Under the pieces are notes generated by a model that saw nothing but the letters and a program-made list of their open reading frames with translations, was not told the origin of the DNA and searched no databases. A stretch of DNA of 64,000 bases from Eutrophobius brisbanensis (lineage in GTDB: Bacteria > Pseudomonadota > Gammaproteobacteria > Eutrophobiales > Eutrophobiaceae): positions 1,922,001 to 1,986,000 of the forward strand of contig JAYPQE010000003.1 of assembly GCA_038131795.1 (NCBI GenBank), in the 5' to 3' direction. Within the stretch, counting starts at the first letter, position 1. Every line of letters begins with the position of its first letter. This document shows positions 34,821-42,681 of the stretch, piece by piece. The position numbers and the translations under genes are program-made.

Positions 34821-35921
34821 ATGTCTTTATATCGATTAATAGCTACTTCACTAATCATCTCATTATTCAGTTTTAATCTTACAGCCCAATCAATGACGCC
34901 ATTTAAACTGGGCTCGTTTTCTGATGACGGTCGTGAGTTTGTCGGTGCCGTCATTGACAACAACACGGTCATTGATATCACCGCTGCCAATGTTTCAATT
35001 TCCCTGGGTGAGATATATGTGGCCTCCCCGGTTGATATGAAAGACCTGATTAACCGCTATGATGCCGGCCTGCGGGTGCGCATTAACGAAATCATAGCAT
35101 CCGTGAATAGCGAATCCGCTGATAGTCGACCCAGTTATGTCTACAACCTGAACGATTTAAAAATACTGCCACCGATCATGTATCCCCGAACCATGATGAA
35201 CACAGCCCTGAACTATACGGAGCATGCCCTGGAGATGGAGGACGTACGCGACGACGGGGTGGATGGCAGTTCACAGCCCGGCATCGCCACCGCTGGAACC
35301 AGCCGTCCCGAGAGTATCTGGGAACCCTCTGCCAGTGACAGGCGCTGGAACCCCTATATGTTTATCAAACTACCATCTGCCATCATTGCCCACGGTGAAG
35401 CTATTCAGGTACCTCCAGGCCGTGAACAGATCGACTGGGAATGCGAACTGGGTGTAGTTATAGGCAAGACCGCAAAATCCGTTCGCCCGGGCTATGCCGC
35501 TGATTATATATTCGGCTATACCCTGGAGATGGATATTTCAGACCGTGAAGGCCGCGGTGATACCCGTTATGGATCAGACTGGTTAATCGGCAAGTCCCGT
35601 GACACCTTTGCGCCCATGGGACCGTTTATAACCCCCAAGGAATTTATCAGCGATCCCACCGATCTGGATATTATCTTTATCCACAATGGCAAGACCATGC
35701 AGGAATCCAATACCAACCTCATGATACACAACGTCTTTGAGCAGGTGGTCTATGCCTCCAATATCGCTACCCTGGAACCAGGTGATGTACTGGCAACGGG
35801 CACACCTTCCGGGGTGGGTTCGGCCCGCACACCGCCTATTTATCTGAAGGCCGGTGATCGCACCTCCTGCACTTATGAAGGGGTAGGTACACTGGAAAAC
35901 ACTGTGGTGGATGCCAACTAA
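34821..35921 (+). CDS. Secreted fumarylacetoacetate hydrolase-fold protein
   Basis: A 366-residue protein with an FAH C-terminal-type domain. Recognisable parts are MNTALNYTEHALEMED, PPGREQIDWECELGVVIGKT with the two metal-binding Glu residues, GYTLEMDISDREGRGDTRYG with the metal Asp, and the ending VLATGTPSGVGSARTPPIYL. These support metal-dependent C-C hydrolysis or tautomerisation of 2-oxo acids. Unusually, residues 1-24 look like a Sec signal peptide (YRLIATSLIISLFSFNLTAQS), so the enzyme should act in the periplasm, whereas most FAH enzymes are cytosolic. It overlaps the DUF167 gene by 11 bp. Confidence 0.87.
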   Translation: MSLYRLIATSLIISLFSFNLTAQSMTPFKLGSFSDDGREFVGAVIDNNTVIDITAANVSISLGEIYVASPVDMKDLINRYDAGLRVRINEIIASVNSESADSRPSYVYNLNDLKILPPIMYPRTMMNTALNYTEHALEMEDVRDDGVDGSSQPGIATAGTSRPESIWEPSASDRRWNPYMFIKLPSAIIAHGEAIQVPPGREQIDWECELGVVIGKTAKSVRPGYAADYIFGYTLEMDISDREGRGDTRYGSDWLIGKSRDTFAPMGPFITPKEFISDPTDLDIIFIHNGKTMQESNTNLMIHNVFEQVVYASNIATLEPGDVLATGTPSGVGSARTPPIYLKAGDRTSCTYEGVGTLENTVVDAN

Positions 35922-36156
35922 CACAGTCCGTATTACCGTAAAGGTAAAACCCAACTCCCGCACCAGCAAACTTGTGGCTGGTGAGGGAGACGCCCAGTGG
36001 ACCGCCTGGCTTACGTCCCCGCCGGTAGACGGTAAGGCAAACCTGGAGTTAATCGCACTGGTTGCCGATCATTTCCGTTGCCATAAGGCTAATGTCGTCA
36101 TAAAACACGGCCAGAATTCACGTTCCAAACTCCTGGTGATTTCCTTCAATGCATAG
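35911..36156 (+). CDS. DUF167 (YggU-type) small protein
   Basis: An 81-residue protein of the DUF167/YggU family. Conserved elements are VRITVKVKPNSRTSKLVAGE, the LTSPPVDGKANLELIALVA core (PPVDGKAN is the family hallmark) and KANVVIKHGQNSRSKLLVI. The function is unknown; it is a small alpha/beta fold found widely. Its start lies inside the last codons of the FAH-fold gene, indicating coupling. Confidence 0.9.
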   Translation: MPTNTVRITVKVKPNSRTSKLVAGEGDAQWTAWLTSPPVDGKANLELIALVADHFRCHKANVVIKHGQNSRSKLLVISFNA

Positions 36157-36261
36157 ACCTCAATAAGTTCTTGGCCCGCATCAAAATACTATAAAAAAAC
36201 AGTATCCGTTTTTCAATTTAGTGCTATATACTTCGCGCCCCATTTACCAGAAGGTAAAATA

Positions 36262-36978
36262 ATGGACGTAGAGTTGCCTATTTTGATACATCCTCAACCG
36301 GATGATTTGTCATGCGGTCCCACCTGTTTACATGCAGTGCTTAATTATTATGGTGAAACGGTTGAACTGAACACAGTTGTGAATAATATCCGTATGCTTG
36401 AAGGTGGCGGCACGCTGGCGGTCTTCCTGGCGTGTGATGCACTCAAGCGAGGATTTAACGCCACGATCTATACCTATAACCTACAGGTATTTGACCCCTC
36501 CTGGTTTCAATTAGCAAACCATGAAATTGCTGACAAATTGAAACAGCAAAGTGAATTTAAAAATGACCCCAAATTAAATGCGGCGACAGAAGGCTATATT
36601 GAATTTTTGAATCTTGGCGGCAAACTGAAGCACGTGGACCTGACCACCCGGCTAATACGCGGCATTATCCGTAAGCGCCTGCCCATCTTAACAGGCTTAA
36701 GCTCAACGTATTTATACCAGGATAAACGTGAATACGGACCTAAAGATGATTCAGATGACATACGCGGCTATCCTGCTGGCCATTTTGTGCTGCTGACGGG
36801 TTATCACCGTGAAGGCAGGACGGTGTTGGTAACCGACCCGCTATCTCCCAACCCGGCGGCCCCTTCTCAGATCTATGCAGTCAATATCGATCGGGTCATT
36901 TGCGCCATCTTGCTGGGGGTATTGACCCATGATGCCAATCTATTAGTAATATCACCTGGAACGAGAACAATACGATGA
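36262..36978 (+). CDS. C39-like papain-fold peptidase
   Basis: A 238-residue cysteine peptidase-like protein of the C39-like superfamily. The catalytic set can be placed: Gln12 (oxyanion hole), Cys18 in DDLSCGPTCLHAVLNYYG, His174 in GYPAGHFVLLTGYH and Asp192 in VTDPLSPNP. No signal peptide or transporter domain is attached, so it is probably cytoplasmic. It heads a four-gene plus-strand cluster: its last codons overlap the start of the RimK-like gene by 4 bp. A likely role is cleaving, or trans-acylating, a peptide or isopeptide made by the two ligases downstream. This is inference from context; the substrate is unknown. Confidence 0.85.
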   Translation: MDVELPILIHPQPDDLSCGPTCLHAVLNYYGETVELNTVVNNIRMLEGGGTLAVFLACDALKRGFNATIYTYNLQVFDPSWFQLANHEIADKLKQQSEFKNDPKLNAATEGYIEFLNLGGKLKHVDLTTRLIRGIIRKRLPILTGLSSTYLYQDKREYGPKDDSDDIRGYPAGHFVLLTGYHREGRTVLVTDPLSPNPAAPSQIYAVNIDRVICAILLGVLTHDANLLVISPGTRTIR

Positions 36979-38444
36979 AAATATACTTTGTCGTTAACTA
37001 TCCTAACAACTGGCCATTGAATATCCCGGGCGTCAGTGTGGTCTCTGCCCGCAATTACCTGACTGATCCGGCCTACAGCGAAGACAAGTCTGCCAAGGTA
37101 TTCAACCTGTGCCGGTCTTATACCTATCAGAGTATTGGTTATTATGTGTCCTTGCTTGCCTCGGCCCGGGGACACAACCCCATGCCGGACATCAACACCA
37201 TACAGGACCTTAAATCTCAGCATGTCATCAGGCTTTTATCTGAAGATATTGAAGAGGAGATCACTCGGGCCTTGAATCCCATTCAGTCTGATACGTTTAC
37301 CCTGAGTATTTATTTTGGAAAAAATATTGCCAAAAAGTACGACAAACTAAGCTTGCGACTATTTAATTTATTTCGTGCGCCCTTGTTGAGGGCAATATTT
37401 GTCAAAGAAAAAAAGGGTTGGCAGCTGCAATCCATAAAGACCATTGCGGTCAATGACATCCCGGAATCTCATTTTGAGTCCGTGATTCAGTCTGCTGAGA
37501 ACTATTTCTCAGGACGCAAACGTCATACCAGAAAGCGATCAACCACCCGATATGATATTGCCGTATTGCATAACCCGGAAGAAGATAATGCCCCATCGAA
37601 CGAACGTGCCCTGAAAAAGTTTCAACGCGCGGCCGAATCCGTAGGACTGGACATGGAAATGATTACCCGTAATGACTTCCATCGCCTGGCAGAGTTCGAC
37701 GCCCTGTTTATTCGCGAGACAACTGCGGTCAACCATCACACATTTCGTTTTGCCCAACGGGCAACGGCGGAAGGTCTGGTGGTCATGGATGACCCGGACT
37801 CCATTTTGAAATGCACGAACAAGGTCTACCTGGCGGAATTACTGGCGCGAAATCATGTCCCCATACCCAGGACCTTGATCATCCATAAAAAAAACATTCG
37901 AAAAATAAAAGAAACTCTGGGTTTGCCTTGTGTACTTAAACAACCGGACAGTGCCTTTTCTGCTGGTGTTAAAAAAATTGAAGATGAAGAAACCCTGGAC
38001 CGTATGGTCAACAACATGCTGGATGATTCTGATCTGATTGTTGGACAGGAATTTCTGCCTACTGAGTTTGACTGGCGAATCGGTATATGTGACCGCAGGC
38101 CACTGTATGCCTGCCGGTACTACATGGCATGCAAACATTGGCAGATTATCAAGCACAGCGATGACGGGACATCCAATGATGAAGGTAAGGTTGATACCCT
38201 GGCCATCAGTGAGGTGCCTGAAGAAGTGGTGAAAATGGCGCTAAAGGCCGCCAACCTCATAGGCGATGGTCTCTATGGCGTGGACGTCAAACTGGTAGAT
38301 GAAAAGCCATACATCATTGAAGTCAATGACAACCCGAGCATTGACTCGGGCTATGAAGACGTGGTGTTAAAAGATGCACTGTACCGGGAGATCATGGGTG
38401 TGTTTTTAAGGCGTATTGAAATCCTCAAACGCGGGATTAAATAA
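36975..38444 (+). CDS. RimK-like ATP-grasp ligase with N-terminal extension
   Basis: A 489-residue protein. The N-terminal part (about 1-190) is the extra domain seen in a subset of RimK-like ligases. The C-terminal half (about 270-480) is an ATP-grasp ligase. CTNKVYLAELLARNHVPIP and LPCVLKQPDSAFSAGVKKI carry the ATP-binding region, and the Mg-binding residues Glu449 and Asn451 lie in PYIIEVNDNPSIDSGYED. RimK-type enzymes add amino acids, classically glutamate, to a carboxylate through an acyl phosphate. The overlap with the C39-like gene and the 5-bp gap to the GCS2 gene argue for one pathway. Its acceptor could be a small molecule or a protein C-terminus; sequence does not say. Confidence 0.9.
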   Translation: MKIYFVVNYPNNWPLNIPGVSVVSARNYLTDPAYSEDKSAKVFNLCRSYTYQSIGYYVSLLASARGHNPMPDINTIQDLKSQHVIRLLSEDIEEEITRALNPIQSDTFTLSIYFGKNIAKKYDKLSLRLFNLFRAPLLRAIFVKEKKGWQLQSIKTIAVNDIPESHFESVIQSAENYFSGRKRHTRKRSTTRYDIAVLHNPEEDNAPSNERALKKFQRAAESVGLDMEMITRNDFHRLAEFDALFIRETTAVNHHTFRFAQRATAEGLVVMDDPDSILKCTNKVYLAELLARNHVPIPRTLIIHKKNIRKIKETLGLPCVLKQPDSAFSAGVKKIEDEETLDRMVNNMLDDSDLIVGQEFLPTEFDWRIGICDRRPLYACRYYMACKHWQIIKHSDDGTSNDEGKVDTLAISEVPEEVVKMALKAANLIGDGLYGVDVKLVDEKPYIIEVNDNPSIDSGYEDVVLKDALYREIMGVFLRRIEILKRGIK

Positions 38445-38449
38445 CAACC

Positions 38450-39688
38450 ATGGACGCATTACCAATTTTTTCTGCCTACGGCATCGAGCTGGAATACATG
38501 CTGGTTGACCGTGATACGCTGAATATCCTGCCCCAGTCAGACAAGGTACTTAGGGAAATTGCCGGCGAATATGTAAATGAAGTTGAGCGAGGGGAAATTG
38601 CCTGGTCCAACGAAGTGGTCCTGCATGTGATCGAGCTGAAGACCAATGGGCCTGTTGCGAATTTTGAAACCCTTCCTTCCCGGTTCATGGAAAACATTAC
38701 CGCCATCAACACAATTCTTGATGACTATAATGGGGTACTCATGCCCGGCGCCATGCATCCCTGGATGAACCCTTCCCTTGAAACCCGTCTATGGCCCCAC
38801 GGACAATCCGAGATCTATGATACCTATAACCGGATCTTTAACTGCGAGGGCCATGGTTGGTCTAATCTGCAGAGTATGCATATTAATCTACCGTTCCTGG
38901 ATGACCGGGAATTTGCCCTGTTGCATACTGCAATTCGCCTGTTACTACCCCTATTGCCTGGTATTGCCGCCAGCTCCCCTGTCATGAATGGGGAACTGAC
39001 AGGACTCATGGACACCCGCATGGAGACTTACCGCAAAAATGCCAGGATCATACCCAGTATTACCGGTCTGGTGATACCCGAACCGGTCGTTTCCCAGAGA
39101 GAATATCAACAACACATCCTGGAGCCCATGTACAAAGACATCGCCAAAGATGACCCCCATGGAATCCTACAGGACGAATGGTTGAACTCCCGCGGCGCCA
39201 TCGCCAGGTTTGACCGTAACACCATAGAGATCAGGGTATTGGATACCCAGGAGACCCCGCTTACTGATCTGGCCATAGCGGAACTGATTAAAACGGTCCT
39301 TAAAAAAATTACCTCGCAGGAATGGAGCATGCTGGACATTCAACTGGAAATCTCCACAGAGGCATTATCAGATATGTTTCTAAAGATGATACATACCGCG
39401 GAGAAAACGGTCATCGACAACCAGGACTATCTGTCCCTGTTCAATTTTCCTGACAAACGTAGTGATGCAAGAGACCTGTGGATATACCTGTTTGAATCGT
39501 CAGGACTGGAGGACATTACAGAACGACCGGATCTCGAGTCTGCATTACAATACATTTTTAAAAACGGGACTTTGGCCAGCAGGATCGCGGCACCCCTGCA
39601 AAAACGCATGACCCGCCCCAGGTTAAATGAAGTGTATCGTGTGCTCACAGAATGCCTGGCAGAGGGCACCTTGTTTGAAGGCATCTAG
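38450..39688 (+). CDS. GCS2-family glutamate-cysteine ligase-like enzyme
   Basis: A 412-residue carboxylate-amine ligase of the GCS2 (YbdK-like) branch of the glutamine synthetase/gamma-glutamyl ligase superfamily. The opening FSAYGIELEYMLVDRDT shows the metal-binding Glu13 and Glu15. INCEGHGWSNLQSMHINLPF and the arginine-containing FDRNTIEIRVLDTQETPL segments complete the active site. Classical members join glutamate to an amine through the gamma-carboxyl. True glutathione synthesis would need GshB, not seen here. Its place between a RimK-like ligase and an N-formylglutamate amidohydrolase-like protein suggests a dedicated gamma-glutamyl or related conjugate. Confidence 0.88.
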   Translation: MDALPIFSAYGIELEYMLVDRDTLNILPQSDKVLREIAGEYVNEVERGEIAWSNEVVLHVIELKTNGPVANFETLPSRFMENITAINTILDDYNGVLMPGAMHPWMNPSLETRLWPHGQSEIYDTYNRIFNCEGHGWSNLQSMHINLPFLDDREFALLHTAIRLLLPLLPGIAASSPVMNGELTGLMDTRMETYRKNARIIPSITGLVIPEPVVSQREYQQHILEPMYKDIAKDDPHGILQDEWLNSRGAIARFDRNTIEIRVLDTQETPLTDLAIAELIKTVLKKITSQEWSMLDIQLEISTEALSDMFLKMIHTAEKTVIDNQDYLSLFNFPDKRSDARDLWIYLFESSGLEDITERPDLESALQYIFKNGTLASRIAAPLQKRMTRPRLNEVYRVLTECLAEGTLFEGI

Positions 39689-40388
39689 CAGTCAAATCGT
39701 CTTCAGCTGTGAACACGGGGGCAATCGTGTGCCTCGAGAATTTCAACACCTGTTTATAAACCAAAAGGAGAAATTAAAATCTCATCTGGGTTATGACAAG
39801 GGCGCATTAAATATCGCGCGAAAATTATCGAGGCGCCTGCAGTGGCCCCTTAAATATTCCACGACAACACGGCTACTGATTGACCTCAACCGCTCCACAC
39901 ATCATCCAAAATTTTTTTCCGAACTGACTCGACCTTGCGACCACAAGGTAAAGACCAGGATCATCGAGCGATATTACCTGCCCTACCATGCAAAATTAGA
40001 TCGCCTGATCAAAGCTACGGCAGACAAGGGACAACGTGTTATTCATTTCTCAATTCATAGTTTCACGCCGGTACTGAATGGTAAAAACAGAAACGCGGAC
40101 ATTGGACTGCTCTACAACCCTGCACGCCCCAGGGAAAAATTCCTGGCCCAGAGCTTACGGACCTATATCAGGAAACATTCAAATTACCGGGTTCGAATGA
40201 ATTATCCCTACCTGGGTAAAGCCGATGGGATGACCACCATATTGAGAAAACGCCACGTAGATAGGCGATATAGCGGCATAGAGATAGAGCTGAATCAGGC
40301 GTTGTTTCGGGATTATGGAGATGAGAGCAAAGCGATTTTAGATTTATTGGCGGCAGGGATTAAAACAGTACTGGTGCAAACTGAATAA
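39675..40388 (+). CDS. N-formylglutamate amidohydrolase-like hydrolase
   Basis: A zinc-hydrolase-like protein of the FGase family, about 237 residues. The N-terminal IVFSCEHGGNRVPREF is the family hallmark and provides a metal-binding Glu-His pair. HFSIHSFTPVLNGKNRNAD supplies another metal histidine, and EIELNQALFRDYGD closes the fold. I chose the TTG at 39675, preceded by AGAGGG; it overlaps the GCS2 gene by 14 bp. An ATG at 39627 would overlap it by 62 bp, which is less likely. FGase homologues cleave N-acyl glutamate or similar amides, so this enzyme may trim or recycle the cluster's product. It is the last gene before R1 and terminator-like repeats. Confidence 0.85.
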   Translation: MKASSSQIVFSCEHGGNRVPREFQHLFINQKEKLKSHLGYDKGALNIARKLSRRLQWPLKYSTTTRLLIDLNRSTHHPKFFSELTRPCDHKVKTRIIERYYLPYHAKLDRLIKATADKGQRVIHFSIHSFTPVLNGKNRNADIGLLYNPARPREKFLAQSLRTYIRKHSNYRVRMNYPYLGKADGMTTILRKRHVDRRYSGIEIELNQALFRDYGDESKAILDLLAAGIKTVLVQTE

Positions 40389-40391
40389 AAG

Positions 40392-40482
40392 AACAGGACA
40401 GGATTAACAGGATTTGTTTTCAGCATCCATATCGTATTTTATCTTGTAAATCCTGAACAATCCTGTAAATCCTGTCTATTCC
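40392..40482. repeat. R1 repeat, short inverted pair
   Basis: Starting within 4 bp of the hydrolase stop codon, aacaggacaggattaacagg runs on the plus strand, and reverse-oriented copies fill 40441-40480. The rest of the 423-bp gap 40389-40811 holds R3-type elements (about 40487-40700) and R2-like tracts (about 40719-40785); no gene is visible. Confidence 0.7.
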
Positions 40483-40605
40483 AATACTGGATTCCCGTCC
40501 CCGCCTACAATCCGCGGGGACAGGCTCTTCGCGGGAATGACGAGGGAGAGACGTTTAATTGATTGGATACCGGGTCAAGCCCGGTATGACGAGAACTACC
40601 CTTCC

Positions 40606-40700
40606 GTCATTCTGGCGAATGCCAGAATCTAATCAAAACAAAAAAGCCCGCTTTGCGGGCACATTTTTTCTACTGGATGCTGGAACAAGTCCAGCATGAC
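40606..40700. repeat. R3 composite element containing a terminator hairpin
   Basis: The element opens with gtcattctggcgaatgccag and closes with a ctggaacaagtccagcatga segment. A GCCCGC-TTT-GCGGGC hairpin sits in the middle, flanked by A and T runs. A related ccgggtcaagcccgg copy lies at 40561-40590. Confidence 0.65.
40641..40669. terminator. Bidirectional intrinsic terminator inside the R3 element
   Basis: The stem GCCCGC (646-651) pairs with GCGGGC (655-660) and has five A on the left and six T on the right, so it can act on either strand. It would end transcripts from the C39/RimK/GCS2/FGase cluster, about 250 bp past the last stop codon. Confidence 0.75.
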
Positions 40701-40811
40701 GAGGCCATGGGTACGCCTCACTTCTCACTCCTCACACCCTACATCTAAAACATCCTGTCCTATTTTTACTCACCCTTCACACTCCCCGTCAAATCTGCCA
40801 TGATTTAATGC

Positions 40812-41207
40812 ATGAAACCAGAGGACCTGAATTGCTGGAAATGCGGCACGTCGTTAAAAGATGTCCTGTTGCCCTTGTCCAGAATGGCAAAATGCAAGGC
40901 CTGTAATACTGACCTGCACGTCTGCAAGATGTGCCAGTTTTACGATACCACTGTGAATAACAGTTGCCGCGAACCGGTGGCGGAAAAGGTCACAGATAAA
41001 AACGCGAAAAATTTTTGTGGTTATTTTCAACCCAGTGAAACTGCTTTTAATTTGGGTGGTAGCAGCAAGGCGTCTGCGTCAAAACAACAACTGGACGCAT
41101 TATTTGGACTGGACTCAGAGAATAGTCCAGATCCGGAAGGTGAATCACCTGAAGATGAGGCCCAGCGGAAGCTGGATGATTTATTCGATCTAAAACCAGG
41201 TGAGTAG
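40812..41207 (+). CDS. Cysteine-rich zinc-ribbon-like protein
   Basis: A 131-residue protein I cannot name. The N-terminal 71 residues hold eight cysteines: C8-x2-C11, C28-x2-C31, C38-x2-C41, C52 and C69. This looks like two zinc-ribbon-type sites (LNCWKCGTSL, AKCKACNTDLHVCKMCQFY). The C-terminal half is acidic and low-complexity, with a repeated QLDALFGLD / KLDDLFDL motif that may be two short interaction helices. It probably acts in the cytoplasm as a metal-binding adaptor, an inference only. The stop codon lies within an R2 hairpin shared with the convergent TauE-type gene. Confidence 0.75.
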   Translation: MKPEDLNCWKCGTSLKDVLLPLSRMAKCKACNTDLHVCKMCQFYDTTVNNSCREPVAEKVTDKNAKNFCGYFQPSETAFNLGGSSKASASKQQLDALFGLDSENSPDPEGESPEDEAQRKLDDLFDLKPGE

Positions 41208-41252
41208 TAAGGAGTTAGGCGTTAGGTGGCAGTTATTTACTGACTCCTTACT
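41206..41252. repeat. R2 hairpin between convergent genes
   Basis: A perfect 10-bp inverted repeat, agtaaggagt (41206-41215) and actccttact (41243-41252), spans the stop codon of the zinc-ribbon gene and the gap before the convergent TauE/SafE gene. Further R2 sequence continues to about 41275. There is no clear T run, so termination is only a possibility. Confidence 0.65.
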
Positions 41253-41283
41253 CCTCATACTTTACTCCTCTCTTGTATTTCGC

Positions 41284-42036
41284 CTAACTAAAGAACAACA
41301 ACTTCACAATAAACACCACCAGGACGGAATTGAGTACCACCTTAATCAAATTGTCACCCTTTGAGATTGACGTGTGGGTCCCCAGCCAGCCGCCAATGGA
41401 GTTTCCGATGGCAAGACATAAGCCAAAAATCCACAGGATCTGTACCTGGCTGGCAAACACAATCAGGGCGGTGATGGTATAGGTGCCGACAATAAAGACC
41501 TTATGCATGTTGGTGCGCACCAGATCAAGGCCGAGGACCTTGTTTAATACCGGCATGATAACAAATCCCACGCCAATTTGAATAAAACCACCGTAAAACC
41601 CGACACCAGCCATTAACAAATGACCGGTGATCAATCGTCCCCTTGGAATGGTTTCGAAAGACTGACTTTTTTTCTTTCCAGTGTCTATTGCAGTAATGAC
41701 CATCACCCCCAGCATGATGACGGCGAGGGTACGATTAAACCACACCCCCTCAAGCCGCGTACCCACCAGTGCACCGGCAATGGATCCCGGTATGGCCATG
41801 GTGGCAAGAGACAGGCTCAATTTAAAGTCAGAAAAACCTTTTTTAAAGAACGTAATAACCGAGGTGATGTTTTGAGCAAGGATACCGATCCGGTTGGTAC
41901 CATTGGCCACCGGACCAGGTATTCCCATAAAGACCATAATGGGGACGGTTAACAGTGATCCTCCACCGGCCATGACATTTAAAAAACCGGCAACGATTCC
42001 GGCCAAAAGTAAGATGATTCCTTGCCAGATCTCCAT
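41284..42036 (-). CDS. TauE/SafE-family sulfite/anion exporter
   Basis: A 250-residue polytopic inner-membrane protein of the TauE/SafE (DUF81) family. The two family half-repeats are visible, opening with LLAGIVAGFLNVMAGGGSLL and, in the second half, GVGFYGGFIQIGVGFVIMPV. About eight hydrophobic helices can be counted. Family members export sulfite, sulfoacetate or other organic anions. The substrate cannot be set; the neighbour is a class II aldolase gene whose stop codon directly abuts this gene's start. Confidence 0.88.
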   Translation of the reverse strand: MEIWQGIILLLAGIVAGFLNVMAGGGSLLTVPIMVFMGIPGPVANGTNRIGILAQNITSVITFFKKGFSDFKLSLSLATMAIPGSIAGALVGTRLEGVWFNRTLAVIMLGVMVITAIDTGKKKSQSFETIPRGRLITGHLLMAGVGFYGGFIQIGVGFVIMPVLNKVLGLDLVRTNMHKVFIVGTYTITALIVFASQVQILWIFGLCLAIGNSIGGWLGTHTSISKGDNLIKVVLNSVLVVFIVKLLFFS

Positions 42037-42681
42037 CTATTGACCCCTGGCCCCGTAATGTTTAAATTTTTCTACGTTTATGTTCATCTCTTCCTCGCTT
42101 AACAGTATAGGACCGCCAAGCTGCTTGGAAAGTGTATATTGTTTTGCCAGACCTTCCACTGATTGCGCCAATGTAAATGCCTGTTTGATTGACTCCCCCA
42201 ATGTGACCTGACCATGGTTTGCAATGAGGCAGGCCGTCCTGTCTTTCAGTGCAATGGCAATATTGTCAGACAGTGCCTGGGTTCCGAATGTAGCATACTC
42301 AGCACAACGAATGGAGTCACCTCCTGCCAGGGCCACCTCATAGTGGAATGCTGGAATCTCCTGCCGGGTACAGGCTATAGCCGTTGCGTAATGGGAATGC
42401 ACATGGACCACGGCGTTAATCTCTGGCCTTGATTGATAGATGTCCCTGTGAAAACGCCACTCACTGGAAGGGGCGGCATGAGAGGGATCTGCACTGCCCT
42501 CGAAATCTACGAATACAATGTCCCCTTCATGCATCTCATCATAGGCGATACCTGTTGGGGTGATTAGAAAACCGCCCTTTGTACGCGCACTCACGTTGCC
42601 CGATGTACCCATACTTAACGCGGTGGCGTTAAAATTTTGAGCTGTGCGAATGATTTGTTTTCTTAATTTTTTTTGACTCAT
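42037..42681 (-). CDS. Class II aldolase/adducin-family protein
   Basis: A 214-residue zinc aldolase-fold protein. SMGTSGNVSARTKGGFLITP is the substrate-phosphate region. The zinc ligands are expected in AVVHVHSHYATAIACTR (the HxH pair) and the late LIANHGQVTLG histidine. The family includes L-fuculose-1-phosphate aldolase, ribulose-5-phosphate 4-epimerase and methylthioribulose-1-phosphate dehydratase; I cannot choose among them. It is immediately followed by the TauE/SafE-type exporter with no gap, so the two may be functionally linked, for example in handling a sulfur-containing or sugar compound. Confidence 0.87.
   Translation of the reverse strand: MSQKKLRKQIIRTAQNFNATALSMGTSGNVSARTKGGFLITPTGIAYDEMHEGDIVFVDFEGSADPSHAAPSSEWRFHRDIYQSRPEINAVVHVHSHYATAIACTRQEIPAFHYEVALAGGDSIRCAEYATFGTQALSDNIAIALKDRTACLIANHGQVTLGESIKQAFTLAQSVEGLAKQYTLSKQLGGPILLSEEEMNINVEKFKHYGARGQ

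Noticed and set aside
28687..40700. Possible CRISPR array from the many short repeats
   Set aside because: Repeats are irregularly spaced, inverted and of several types; there are no uniform spacers and no cas genes.
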